A stretch of 64,000 nucleotides of DNA from Aliidongia dinghuensis (GCF_014643535.1 NZ_BMJQ01000001.1:310001-374000), one strand, 5' to 3'; counted from the first letter of the stretch, positions 17,495-26,096 are shown. Made by a program: numbers and translations. Notes: generated by a model from the sequence alone, not told the origin.

Positions 17495-17564
17495 TGTGAA
17501 GCGGCGTGACGTCGTGTCCTCCATTGCTTGTTCAGCATCAACCACTTGCGGCGCCGATCTACCC
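17495..17564 (+). repeat. Dispersed palindromic repeat, copy E (internally deleted)
   Basis: Begins TGTGAAGCGGCGTGACGTCGTG, keeps the central ACCACTTGCGGCGCC and ends GCCGATCTAC. Relative to copy D it lacks ~20 bases between the central block and the right end. Confidence 0.55.
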
Positions 17565-17633
17565 CTAAGCGCCTTTCGCGGCAATTCGCTCAGGGCCTGG
17601 CGCGACGGCAACCATCGCAAGGAGGGCTCGAAT

Positions 17634-18236
17634 ATGGCCGTGGGCGGGTACTTCGTGTGGAGCAAGATGCAGGCGGAGGCGGGAGAACTGCTAGCCAGCA
17701 TCATTGCTCGCAAGGAGGCCGAGCGGGTGTCCGGCGGCGGCCTGTTCTTCTGGGGCATCGGCAACAGCCTGGGACAGGCGGTGATCGACGCCGCCAAGCT
17801 GAATGGCGGCTCGCTCCCGGTGATGTGGTCGGTGATGCGTTCGCGACCAAGAGCCATAGACGTCGCTCCTGCCGAAGTCGTCAGGTGGACGGCCTATCTC
17901 GATCGCGAAGGCCGCGAGTATGAGGTACCGCCGCACGTGACGGTGACCAGCCGCCGTAGCGGACGGAGCCATCATTTCGCGCTGGCGTGCTGCTCCGCGT
18001 CGCCGTTGATCCTTGGCGACCACGGTCCCTTCGATCCGTCCCGGTGCACGACGCGGTCCGGAAAGGCGCCCGGCGCGTCGCAGGTCACGGCACTGCTGAG
18101 CGGCCCCTCGGAACTTGGCCAGTCCGGCGCCCCGTACCGGATAGCCTTTCGCGCCGAGTTGGTGGCGCCGTGGGCCGTGCGGCTGGTGCGGCCGGTGCCA
18201 TTCGCCCTGCCTACGGACGGCGCCGCGCGTCGATGA
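17634..18236 (+). CDS. Hypothetical protein
   Basis: About 200 residues from MAVGGYFVWSKMQAEAGELLASIIARKEAERVSGG, chosen for the strong AAGGAGG seven bases upstream. An upstream in-frame start would run through repeat copy E. It has GGGLFFWGIGNSLGQAVIDAAKL, a WTAYLDREGREYEVPPHVTVTSR segment and a basic C-terminus. Predicted alpha/beta, soluble; no motif that I recognise. It is the last gene before the recombinase module. Confidence 0.6.
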   Translation: MAVGGYFVWSKMQAEAGELLASIIARKEAERVSGGGLFFWGIGNSLGQAVIDAAKLNGGSLPVMWSVMRSRPRAIDVAPAEVVRWTAYLDREGREYEVPPHVTVTSRRSGRSHHFALACCSASPLILGDHGPFDPSRCTTRSGKAPGASQVTALLSGPSELGQSGAPYRIAFRAELVAPWAVRLVRPVPFALPTDGAARR

Positions 18237-18534
18237 AAGTCACGCCAGGAAGCGTGTCGTATCCGTCCGATGAGTGCCGCAGTGATCGCTTGGATTGAGC
18301 CGCCGCTTACCCGTCCAAGACCTCGGCAGGCGCGGGGAGGCGGGGCTAGACGTCTGCGGCAGCGCGCTCACCGGCATTATGGCCGCCTGGTGATCTTCGG
18401 CGACGCGGGGGGCTGATCGATGCCGTTTTGGCGCAAACGCCTCCCTCGCGCTTAGGCGTGCCAGCTTCTCGACGCCTAACAGGACACTTTGATTGTTGGG
18501 AGCAGAGGCGTTTTTCACTCTGTCCCGGCAATAA

Positions 18535-18622
18535 AATCCTTCATGGATTGGCTAAAAATCCTTGTGTGAAGGATTTCGCGCGGAGAAAATTGGTAGAATA
18601 TGGCGAAATCCTTGAAAGGATT
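18535..18622. repeat. Three AATCCTT/AAGGATT palindromes
   Basis: Site 1 (18535-18549) is AATCC-N5-GGATT. Site 2 (18556-18576) is AAATCCTT-gtgtg-AAGGATTT. Site 3 (18607-18622) is AATCCTT-ga-AAGGATT. The shared half-site and varied spacing suggest a protein-binding cluster, either an operator or recombinase arm-type sites. Confidence 0.6.
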
Positions 18623-18671
18623 CGACGTTGAGTCTCGCGTCGTGTCAACATTATGCGAGTTTAATTTGAAA

Positions 18672-18718
18672 TTGTCCGGACAAAGCGCGGTTGACAGCTC
18701 GTTACAACTGTGTATGTG
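18672..18718 (+). promoter_or_regulatory. Palindrome and promoter upstream of the KfrA-like gene
   Basis: A perfect TTGTCCGGACAA dyad (18672-18683) sits eight bases before TTGACA (18691). A weaker TATGTG at 18713 gives a 16-base spacer. KfrA proteins repress their own promoters, so the dyad is a natural autoregulatory site, though this is inference. Confidence 0.5.
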
Positions 18719-18898
18719 CTTGTGCTTGTTTAGCCGTTGGCTGGAGTCGTGTCATGTGGGGCGTGGTGAATGGGCTGATAGACGGTCGGATGAATGGGGG
18801 CGCGGGCGGGGTGGCTGGGCGGGGCCGAGCCTGCGGCGTTTTGCAGCGGCGCAGCTTGGGTTTGTTTGATTTGTTCATTTTGTTCGCGAGGTGAAGGG

Positions 18899-19576
18899 AT
18901 GGGGCGACCGGCGGAGTTTTCGGATGACCAGATCATTCAAGCGGGGCTGGAGCTTGAGAGAGAAGGCGGCGGAAGGCTCGTACCGCCGAGCGTCATCCGC
19001 GACCGCCTAGGTGGCGGCAATACAAGGCGCATCGCACAGATCTGGGGCGCTTTTCTCAAAAATCGCGAGCTTGAGGCGGCTCGGGCGAAGGCGGCTAAGG
19101 CAGAATTGCCGATGGCCGTTCGGAGACTCCTGGATGATGAGCGGTCGTCATTGGAGGGACGGCTGGTCGTGCTGTGTGGCGACATTTACGCAGCTGCGCA
19201 GCAGGAGCAGCATGCCCGGCAGGCAGTCGATCTGGAGGCGCTGAAGCGGGAGTTGGCTGAATCTCAGCAGAAACTCGATGCGGCATACGCTGATAACGAC
19301 GCGATGTTCGAGGCCAAGCGGGCCGCGGAGACCGCCATGGCGACGATGACCGCTGAGCTGGCGGAGCAATACCGACGGGCCGACCGGGCGGAGGGTCAGG
19401 CGGCGGCGATCGAGGGAATGCTGACCGCGGCTCGGGCCGAGAACGCGCAGCTGCTCGAGCGGGCAGCTCGCGCGGAGGCTGCGCTGGACCGGCTAACTCC
19501 ACGCGCTCCGGGCGAGGCGGTCCCTGTCGGTGCCAATCTTGTCGTCGGGCGCGCTGACCTGAGGAGCGGCGCCTGA
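18899..19576 (+). CDS. KfrA-like DNA-binding coiled-coil protein
   Basis: A 225-residue protein. Residues 1-60 (MGRPAEFSDDQIIQAGLELE, PPSVIRDRLGGGNTRRIAQIW) form the KfrA N-terminal helix-turn-helix. The rest is a long alanine/glutamate/glutamine-rich coiled coil with heptads up to residue ~205. Plasmid KfrA proteins bind operators near their gene and assemble into filament-like coils. Similar genes accompany multi-recombinase elements. The start has GAGG seven bases upstream. It is convergent with the recombinase operon (18-base gap), and clustered dyads precede it. Confidence 0.75.
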   Translation: MGRPAEFSDDQIIQAGLELEREGGGRLVPPSVIRDRLGGGNTRRIAQIWGAFLKNRELEAARAKAAKAELPMAVRRLLDDERSSLEGRLVVLCGDIYAAAQQEQHARQAVDLEALKRELAESQQKLDAAYADNDAMFEAKRAAETAMATMTAELAEQYRRADRAEGQAAAIEGMLTAARAENAQLLERAARAEAALDRLTPRAPGEAVPVGANLVVGRADLRSGA

Positions 19577-19594
19577 ACAACGCGCTGCCCAGGG

Positions 19595-21196
19595 TCATTT
19601 GACAAGCTTCAGCTTCGGACCGGATTTCTCTTCGTTGGCGGGGGCCGCCCTCCGCGCCGGATTGAGTTCGGGGTCGTCGAGAGCTTGCGCCAGCAGTTCT
19701 TCCAGCAGCGACCCGCTTTCGGCGGCGGCCAACGCGCTCACGACGTTCTTGATCAGCTTCACTTGGGTCAACGTCAGGTCCTGTCGGCTTTCGCCGATGG
19801 TCATGTACAGCTTCCTGACGGCATTGAGCTGGTCCCGATTTGACAGACGGAAGTGTTTCATGAGCGCCATGTCGACATAATAGCGAATGGTGGTCGTCAC
19901 CCTGCTATGCCCAAGGGCTTCGGCTAATCGGTCAAGCACAGTGTTCTCAACCGCTTGACTGAACCGGTATCCATGAGCCATCAGCGTTTCTTCAAGTAAA
20001 TCGTTTGCATACATCGTTGCGAAAAATGCGCGAAGGCGATGGCCGCTGCCGCCAATGCTAAGCGCATTGAAGGCGCGCTTCATCATGTCGCCGATCGAGC
20101 CAGGCTCGAACGGCCCCTTGGTCTTCGACGACAGAAACAGCTGTGTCGGCCGCGTGGAAGACACTCGGTCCCTCAAAAGACTCACTTGCTCTATTCGTAC
20201 GGTCCAAATCCCGATATTCAGCAGGTCCCGCATCAAAGCGGCAGGAAACGGCGCATCCCGGACCTTCCCGCCTTTGCCGTCGATCCTGACATAGAAGCGC
20301 TTCCGCCCGCGGGCCTCGAAGGCATCGATAGCTGCAAGGATGCGCGAGCGCTCTGCCGAATTTGTGCCAAGCTCGTCAAGCGCGTCGGGTTCATATTGTC
20401 GCCCGCCAAGGATTCCTTCGCGACGCAACGACTCCAGCAGCGCGGCGATCGACAAATCAGCGACCTCTAAGGCACGGCATCCGCCTTCGGCCATGCAACG
20501 GGCCATTAGCCATCGGGCCTCGGCCTGGAGTGCATGCATCCGCCCGGCGGACAGGTGATTGCGGCGGGTCGAGATGACGTCCGCGCGTGATCGCAGATGT
20601 GTGAGAACTTTCTCGACCTCCATTGGGTTGGGCGTTGTACGCCTCCAGCCTTGGTTTGCTATGTGCTCGGAGCCGCTCCATATCTCTCGCTCGCCGCTGC
20701 GCGGCGAGATCATTGTCTTGGAGGTGATCTGAAACGGGGACTCGGCCAAGAGCTTCTCAGGGCCAACGAAGACTCGGTGAGGCCTCAAGGATTCGTCGAA
20801 CCGCATCGCGCGAGGCAGCAGTCTGTAGAATTCGAAGACATTGTGCAGCTTTCGCTCGACCTGGCGCTTCGAAATCTTGCGGCGTTCTATTGCCGGGCGA
20901 TGGCTCTCGCGCCATTGCGCGAGCGACAGATCGGTCGCCTCGGTCCAATGGGAGCCTCGATTGGCGAGGAAGGCCAGGAATTGACGAATGTCGTACGCAA
21001 CCAAACGCATGGAAGAAATCTTCTTGCGCTTAGTTCGGGCAAGCCATCCGAAAAACATCAGAACGGGTTCGCATATCGTGCCGTCCAGCCAACGCAGGAC
21101 TGGCAAATTTGCGCAACGCTCGCCCGCCCAGAAGAAGTCGGCATCGGCAAGCGTCAGCCGGAAGTCGGAAGCCACGATAGCTTTTGAAGTCGTCAT
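19595..21196 (-). CDS. Tyrosine recombinase D (fully catalytic, 533 aa)
   Basis: A site-specific integrase with a complete catalytic set: R241 in GGCRALEVADL, a lysine in the GKGGKVRD hairpin (308-313), H386-R-L-R389 in the next motif, H430 in ALGHSRVTTT and a tyrosine at 439/440 in TIRYYVD. Residues ~40-140 form the SAM-like core-binding domain (SSMRLVAYDIRQFLAFLANRG). The C-terminal ~80 residues are an extra helical tail. Its ATG overlaps the stop of the small coiled-coil gene (ATGA), so translation is coupled. It is the last gene of the operon and the most orthodox recombinase. Confidence 0.85.
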   Translation of the reverse strand: MTTSKAIVASDFRLTLADADFFWAGERCANLPVLRWLDGTICEPVLMFFGWLARTKRKKISSMRLVAYDIRQFLAFLANRGSHWTEATDLSLAQWRESHRPAIERRKISKRQVERKLHNVFEFYRLLPRAMRFDESLRPHRVFVGPEKLLAESPFQITSKTMISPRSGEREIWSGSEHIANQGWRRTTPNPMEVEKVLTHLRSRADVISTRRNHLSAGRMHALQAEARWLMARCMAEGGCRALEVADLSIAALLESLRREGILGGRQYEPDALDELGTNSAERSRILAAIDAFEARGRKRFYVRIDGKGGKVRDAPFPAALMRDLLNIGIWTVRIEQVSLLRDRVSSTRPTQLFLSSKTKGPFEPGSIGDMMKRAFNALSIGGSGHRLRAFFATMYANDLLEETLMAHGYRFSQAVENTVLDRLAEALGHSRVTTTIRYYVDMALMKHFRLSNRDQLNAVRKLYMTIGESRQDLTLTQVKLIKNVVSALAAAESGSLLEELLAQALDDPELNPARRAAPANEEKSGPKLKLVK

Positions 21197-21657
21197 CGAC
21201 GGGTAATCGGCACGGCGCCGACCCTCTGCTGGAGTTGCGCGATCTGATCAAGGAGCTCCGCGTTTTGCCGCTCGAGATTGGCGATCACGAGGTCCTTTGC
21301 GTCGAGCTCCACCTTCATGCGGATCCGTCGCTCGCCTCTGCGAACGCGGATGACCTCGAGCGCGTCGTGGAAGCGGGCTAGCAAGGCGGCGTTCCGGCCG
21401 CCGGGCGCGTCGACCTGCGGATCCGACCATGACCACAGCTTGGATGAGGGATCGTGCCACCGGCGAAGCTTGGCCCGGTCGGTCGGTATCGCGTCGGCAT
21501 GCTCGCGGGCGACGCCGACACGGCCGTAGAGCTCGAGAAGCTCGACCTTTCGGGCGAGCGAGGTGCGTGTCCTTGCTGCCTTCTGGCTCGGGTTGAGCCG
21601 TTTAACCTGCTCGCTGGTGAGATCGCAATCCCAGGGAGCAGGGCTCGCCGAATTCAT
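21193..21657 (-). CDS. Small coiled-coil protein of the recombinase module (154 aa)
   Basis: The start at 21657 (MNSASPAPWDCDLTSEQVKRL) overlaps the stop of recombinase B as ATGA, which fixes the start. The protein has a basic N-terminal half (KAARTRTSLARKVELLELYGR) and a C-terminal coiled coil (RIRMKVELDAKDLVIANLER... then AELLDQIAQLQQRV). Position and size match the third, non-catalytic component of Tn554-like and GMT-like systems (TnpC, GmtX), which is thought to orient or regulate strand exchange; homology is not proven here. Confidence 0.65.
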   Translation of the reverse strand: MNSASPAPWDCDLTSEQVKRLNPSQKAARTRTSLARKVELLELYGRVGVAREHADAIPTDRAKLRRWHDPSSKLWSWSDPQVDAPGGRNAALLARFHDALEVIRVRRGERRIRMKVELDAKDLVIANLERQNAELLDQIAQLQQRVGAVPITRR

Positions 21658-24074
21658 GCGCGGCCTCCGACTGCGGCCCTTGCGGACTGGACTGCGTCCT
21701 TCAGCCCATGAAGCTTGGCCGTCGCCGTTTCCTTCAAAGAAGGCGTTGCGGCGCGTTTCGCGGAAACCTCGACGCTGGCCACGGCGTCGTCGATGACGAG
21801 TTGGTTTTCCGAGAACGCCGCGCAATGCACGCATCTAAGACAGACCAGCAAGTTGCTGAAGTTGAAGTCCGGCCGCTGGTCTGGTGGTTGCTCGCCCTGG
21901 TCAGCCGACGAAAACAACCGGCTGGCCCTCTTTTCCTTGAGGCATTCCGCCCGTTTGAGATCTTCCTCGTCGCCCGGCTTGCATCTGCACTGGACAGCGC
22001 GTCCCGGCACGGGCTCTACGAAATTGTCGTTTGCGTACTTGTGTAGTTGCTTGATTAACGGCGGGCGGATGGCGGCCGGGTCGTTCGTCCGAGATCCGAG
22101 ACGCACCTGCGCCGCCGCCTTCTCGACCATCGCGTCGAGATCGGCGTAAAGACCAGCCGCTCCGAGGCCGATCGGCTTTTCTTTGCCGTCGTACATCTCG
22201 AGCATGCGAGAGACCACGTATTCGCAACGGACCTCGTTGAAGATATCCCCGCGCCCCTGCAATTCCTTGAGCCGATCGCGGGCGTCGGCGAGCCAATTCC
22301 TGTCTTCGTCGGTTTGAGCGGCGAACGCCATTTGAACTCTGGCTTCGATTTCCTCCCGCAAACGCGCAATTTGGCCCGGCAGGATCTCGTTTACGTAGAT
22401 TCTTGTCATTTCCGGGTCGAAATGTCTGAGGAATTGGCTTAGAGCGTCGAGCGATGCAAACCGGTTTCCGTGGTAGTAGAGGATCGCGAACGCACGCCTA
22501 AACATATGCATCTTTAGGAACCAAGTGGTTCCAGGTTCCGAAGGGGTAAGGCCGTTGATTTCGGCGAATCGAACCAAGAGGTCGTTCGGCACAAATCGGA
22601 TGAATGGACGTTCCTCACCTTCATTTTTCAAAGCTTGGAAGAGCCACGGCTCCCCGCTGAATTTGCGAGCCTCCCGGCTGAGTTTCTGAAGCACTGTGAT
22701 CGCGGACTTTACGAGAGCAGGCACCGGAATGAGGTCGAGATCCCGCTTTGTCTTCTCGATGTATGCGGACAGCTCGTAGATGCCGCGACGGCTTTCGATC
22801 AGACATCCGCGTCGAAGACTCTCGATTTCGCCGTCGCGCCGAGCCGAAAAGCCAGCGATGACGATCGCACAGGCGGTCATTAGAAGCTTCACTGCCTCCG
22901 CGATGGAGATTCGTCCCACGGCCTCGGAAGACGGGCGGCTGCGGCCGATATGCCAAGCGAAATATAGAGGCGGACAGCCAGCCCGAGCGGCTGCGTCGAG
23001 CATGGGGGTCAATTCCGCCCGGAGCCGTGCCTGCCGCCAAGAGCTTCGAGCACTCCTCAACAGAGAGTATGCGCGAAGAATCGCTTTGGAGAACTCCAAT
23101 ACCCACGTTGACGCCGAGGCGAGGAGTACAAAGTAGTCAGGAGGAAGCAACGTCGTCGTCCGCTTCCCGCTTGTTCCAATGGTGCTTGCGATCACATATC
23201 GAGATTCGTCGCGGAACGGATTGAAGGTGAGAGGATCATGGGGGAGTAGGCCGCGTTGGCTCAACTGCGTGATCAGTTGCCAAGGTTTGAGGCTCGCATT
23301 GATGTTTCCGGCGCTGCGTCGTGAAATGGCAGGCGTTTCGCCGCCCTCGCACCTCAAACTAGCTGCCAGAGCCGTCGCGTTGATATTGTCGAATGCCTCG
23401 AGGCGATCCAGCAGTTCGAGCCGAAAATTTACGGAGTTCGAGAGAGCTCTTTCCGGCACGCCGAGCTTTGCTGCCAGCGGTACCCATGCGATCCGTGGCT
23501 TCTTGTTGACGTAATAGATCGGAAGTGAAAGGTTGCCTGCGAGGCTATCGGCGACCAATGTGTCCAATCGTGACGCAATTGGTACTAAGTCTAACAGCTC
23601 GGCCTCTTTCAGTCTCTCGACGAAATCCCTAAAGTGTTCGAACTTGATGTCGCTGTTAAAGGAAATTCCCAGACCCTGTCGCCAGCGGAAAAGCCAATCG
23701 ACATTCAGTGATAATTTATTGGCTTCATAGGATCCAACCGGTGGCCCAGCGATGCCGAACGACAGCGAATTGATTACGACAATCTTCTTCGAAACATTGT
23801 CAAATACCATGGACGTGTCTGACAGTTTGACCGAATTTACGTCAACGACAGTCTCAAACGAGGTCTCTATTTCTGAGTTTCGCTTCTTCGATCCATCGTG
23901 ACTAGAAAGTAGCCAGCAGTTATGCTGAAGATCTCGCTCGGATTCTCGGAACCAAACTGGCGATGTGAAACTGGGCTTAGTCGCCAGGACGCAACCGGGG
24001 ACGGCGTACATCGCGAGAAGGCGCGCCACGTTTGAGTTGTCGTACTCGATTGAGCTTACTGCGGCATCGAGCAT
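21654..24074 (-). CDS. Tyrosine recombinase B with C-terminal cysteine cluster (806 aa)
   Basis: A very large member of the tyrosine-recombinase superfamily. The catalytic domain lies at ~390-565: R413 (SARRDGEIESLRR), H523-M-F-R526 (KMHMFRRAFAILYYHG), H551 (FLRHFDPEMT) and Y560 (RIYVNE). So all four hallmark positions are kept. Residues ~690-755 add a cysteine cluster (C696, C698, C711, C745, C748, C751; e.g. VQCRCKP and CLRCVHCAAF), probably Zn-binding and used for DNA or partner contact. The 390-residue N-terminal region has no recognised domain. It starts 3 bases after the upstream gene's stop. Confidence 0.8.
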   Translation of the reverse strand: MLDAAVSSIEYDNSNVARLLAMYAVPGCVLATKPSFTSPVWFRESERDLQHNCWLLSSHDGSKKRNSEIETSFETVVDVNSVKLSDTSMVFDNVSKKIVVINSLSFGIAGPPVGSYEANKLSLNVDWLFRWRQGLGISFNSDIKFEHFRDFVERLKEAELLDLVPIASRLDTLVADSLAGNLSLPIYYVNKKPRIAWVPLAAKLGVPERALSNSVNFRLELLDRLEAFDNINATALAASLRCEGGETPAISRRSAGNINASLKPWQLITQLSQRGLLPHDPLTFNPFRDESRYVIASTIGTSGKRTTTLLPPDYFVLLASASTWVLEFSKAILRAYSLLRSARSSWRQARLRAELTPMLDAAARAGCPPLYFAWHIGRSRPSSEAVGRISIAEAVKLLMTACAIVIAGFSARRDGEIESLRRGCLIESRRGIYELSAYIEKTKRDLDLIPVPALVKSAITVLQKLSREARKFSGEPWLFQALKNEGEERPFIRFVPNDLLVRFAEINGLTPSEPGTTWFLKMHMFRRAFAILYYHGNRFASLDALSQFLRHFDPEMTRIYVNEILPGQIARLREEIEARVQMAFAAQTDEDRNWLADARDRLKELQGRGDIFNEVRCEYVVSRMLEMYDGKEKPIGLGAAGLYADLDAMVEKAAAQVRLGSRTNDPAAIRPPLIKQLHKYANDNFVEPVPGRAVQCRCKPGDEEDLKRAECLKEKRASRLFSSADQGEQPPDQRPDFNFSNLLVCLRCVHCAAFSENQLVIDDAVASVEVSAKRAATPSLKETATAKLHGLKDAVQSARAAVGGRA

Positions 24075-24077
24075 CGC

Positions 24078-26096
24078 TCACACCTCCATCACTACGGGGA
24101 GCGTAATCTGGCAGGCCTTCAGGTCGCGATGAGCGGCGCGGGCCGCCTTGAGGTAAGCTGGCCACAAACCCTGGGCCCTAAGCGCTCGACCGAACGCTTT
24201 GGCGATGGCGAGCAGCGGCAACACCTGGACCGCCCATCTGGCCAGCCCGATTCGCTTTCGGCACCTACGCAGGGCGAGGTGGGTGAGAAACAACTCTCGT
24301 AAATTTTCGAACGTGGGTTCGAAGACCAGCAGACCGTTTTCAGGTTTCCCGGCTGCGATCCCTTCGAGGCCGATCGCAGCGGCGATACCGGCAAAGGATG
24401 CGAGGCGCCTGTACCATTCCATGTCCGCAGTAGCCAAAGACAGACATGCCGCCGCGTCCGGCCTCTCTTTTAGTACAAGCGCCTGGACGGCATTTTGGTG
24501 AAACCGGATTTGTAGGTTGAGTTCTTCGCGCACGTCGTTCGAGTTCAGGTAATGCGGCATCAGTACGCCGGTTCCCGTGTGAGAAGCGAAGGGTCGAACA
24601 CTCGCCACTGATCCAGTCGCGTGTAGCTTTACAGTTAGGAATGACTTCCGAATTGCCATAAGCGTAACCCCGTCACGCGAGAGCACGCCCGAGGATGGGA
24701 AGTGTGCTGTGCGGAGGGTTGCCGGTCGTATGCCGTATCGGGGCGTCAGGTTGACAAAAAAGCGGTCAGCGCAAGCCTCCGCGACGTCCAGGGGCCGAAT
24801 CGCATCCGTCATCTTTGAGTACCGCTCCAAAAGCGAAAGCAAGGACGTGTCTTCCGCTTTTGTGACCAACTTCACTGTCAGATAGTCCGAGCTTTGCGTT
24901 GACGATCCGTACTCTTGAAGGAATCGGCCCCATTCCTCCTTGGCTGCCATGTACGCCAATCCCGTCAACGGTTCACCTCGCTCGAGATAGACGACAACCT
25001 CGTGGTTCGCTCGAGTTTTGAAGCTTGAGATGATTGCTTCCGACCCCAGGACTATCTCTTCGGGTGTTCTGAACACGTATGGATTGCGTGGAAGATCCTT
25101 AATCGGCTGACGGTTCCAGCCTGAGTCGGTGCAGAAGACGATCATGATTGCATTGCTGGCGGGCAATGTTGGCCCAAGAAGGCCGAGGATCATGCTGGAG
25201 AGATGAAAGTTATTTATCCTGTCGGTGGAGGAATACTTGGCATCCAGCACGCACGAGCATCCCGCGTCTCTCCACGTATCCGGCAGCAGGAGTTTGTCTC
25301 TAATCGCCTCAAGCTCGCTAGGCCAACGGCGGTTCGCGCCGAACAGGGATGTCCCGGTGGTGATCCAACTGTGACGTTCCGCGACGATCGCCGTCTTAAT
25401 TGCATGCCAAGCTTCGGGTGATGGGCAGTCGTGAGGAGGCGATCCTTCACCAAGGAAGTGCTGTCCGGCCTCAAAGCGGTGTTCGAACTTCTCGAACTCT
25501 TTGACTGCCTGTTCGCGAACCAAATTCAGTGCTTCTCTTTCGGCCTGCGCACCGACCAATGACGCAAGCTCGAGCCAACCCAGGCTGCCGAGGGAACGGA
25601 CGTCCCCGGTGAACTCGGGAAAAGAGATCAAGCGGCGCTCGAATGGAGGGAATCGTGAATCCCCAAGCTTTCCCAAGAACTCGAGCAATCGAGAAACGGT
25701 GCTGCAAAAATGAGACGCCGTCTTCCCTGTAAATCGTGCTGCTAAGTCCTCATGATGGCCTCGCAACCCGGAGACAATCATCTGAACGTACTTCTGATCG
25801 GTCAGACTTGGCGCCCGATCGCCTTTCAAGGCGTCTACGATCGGAGAGGCAAACGGAAAGGCGGCTTTCCCCGCCTTGGATTTCAGGAAGCCCAGGAGGT
25901 GCCGGAAGGCGCGCTCGGTCATAGCAGGGTCCTTGCGGGTCCTGATGATTGCCTGAACGTCATCGCCGAGCTTGACTCCGTAGAAGGCGGCTAGGTTTTC
26001 CCAACGAGGCGGAGGGCTTTTCAGGTTTTTTTTGCCTGCGTTCGTGGCGTGCTTACTTGCCGTGTTCCTTTTAACGTTGGGTCTGGTGATGGTCAC
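24078..26096 (-). CDS. Degenerate tyrosine-recombinase-like protein A (672 aa)
   Basis: First gene of the operon, GTG start with GGAG ten bases upstream. The C-terminal part (~300-530) follows the integrase fold: a helix IMIVFCTDSGWNRQPIKDL where integrases have 'TG.R..El..L', a LMAIRKSFLTVKLHATGS segment in place of H-x-x-R, and SHTGTGVLMPHYLNSNDV with a tyrosine at 516 where the nucleophile would be. The box-II histidine is missing and the first arginine is displaced, so it may be a structural or regulatory subunit rather than an active recombinase. Residues 1-290 are a unique N-terminal domain. Confidence 0.7.
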   Translation of the reverse strand: MTITRPNVKRNTASKHATNAGKKNLKSPPPRWENLAAFYGVKLGDDVQAIIRTRKDPAMTERAFRHLLGFLKSKAGKAAFPFASPIVDALKGDRAPSLTDQKYVQMIVSGLRGHHEDLAARFTGKTASHFCSTVSRLLEFLGKLGDSRFPPFERRLISFPEFTGDVRSLGSLGWLELASLVGAQAEREALNLVREQAVKEFEKFEHRFEAGQHFLGEGSPPHDCPSPEAWHAIKTAIVAERHSWITTGTSLFGANRRWPSELEAIRDKLLLPDTWRDAGCSCVLDAKYSSTDRINNFHLSSMILGLLGPTLPASNAIMIVFCTDSGWNRQPIKDLPRNPYVFRTPEEIVLGSEAIISSFKTRANHEVVVYLERGEPLTGLAYMAAKEEWGRFLQEYGSSTQSSDYLTVKLVTKAEDTSLLSLLERYSKMTDAIRPLDVAEACADRFFVNLTPRYGIRPATLRTAHFPSSGVLSRDGVTLMAIRKSFLTVKLHATGSVASVRPFASHTGTGVLMPHYLNSNDVREELNLQIRFHQNAVQALVLKERPDAAACLSLATADMEWYRRLASFAGIAAAIGLEGIAAGKPENGLLVFEPTFENLRELFLTHLALRRCRKRIGLARWAVQVLPLLAIAKAFGRALRAQGLWPAYLKAARAAHRDLKACQITLPVVMEV

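Larger units (their letters stand above)
18237..18898. other. Gene-free leader of the KfrA-like gene with clustered dyads
   Basis: It holds three short palindromes of the AATCCTT/AAGGATT type (18535-18622), a TTGTCCGGACAA dyad at 18672-18683 and a sigma70-like promoter at 18691-18718. No protein-coding gene can be supported. This may include the left end of the recombinase element. Confidence 0.55.
18899..26096. mobile_element. KfrA-like gene plus four-gene tyrosine-recombinase module
   Basis: One DNA-binding gene faces a minus-strand operon in which stops and starts overlap or nearly touch: 3-base gap, ATGA overlap, ATGA overlap. Three products are tyrosine recombinases of very different size and the fourth is a small coiled-coil protein. 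The layout recalls Tn554 (TnpA-TnpB-TnpC), RIT trios and GMT islands, but with one more large recombinase. Terminal repeats were not found by eye; the right flank is a truncated comF. Confidence 0.65.

Noticed and set aside
18535..18622. A CRISPR array or plasmid iterons
   Set aside because: Units are palindromic with irregular spacing and only three. There are no equal spacers and no replication gene nearby.
19595..26096. A standard RIT (recombinase-in-trio) element
   Set aside because: RIT proteins are much smaller and all three are alike in size. Here the products are 672, 806, 154 and 533 residues, so the label does not fit without comparison.
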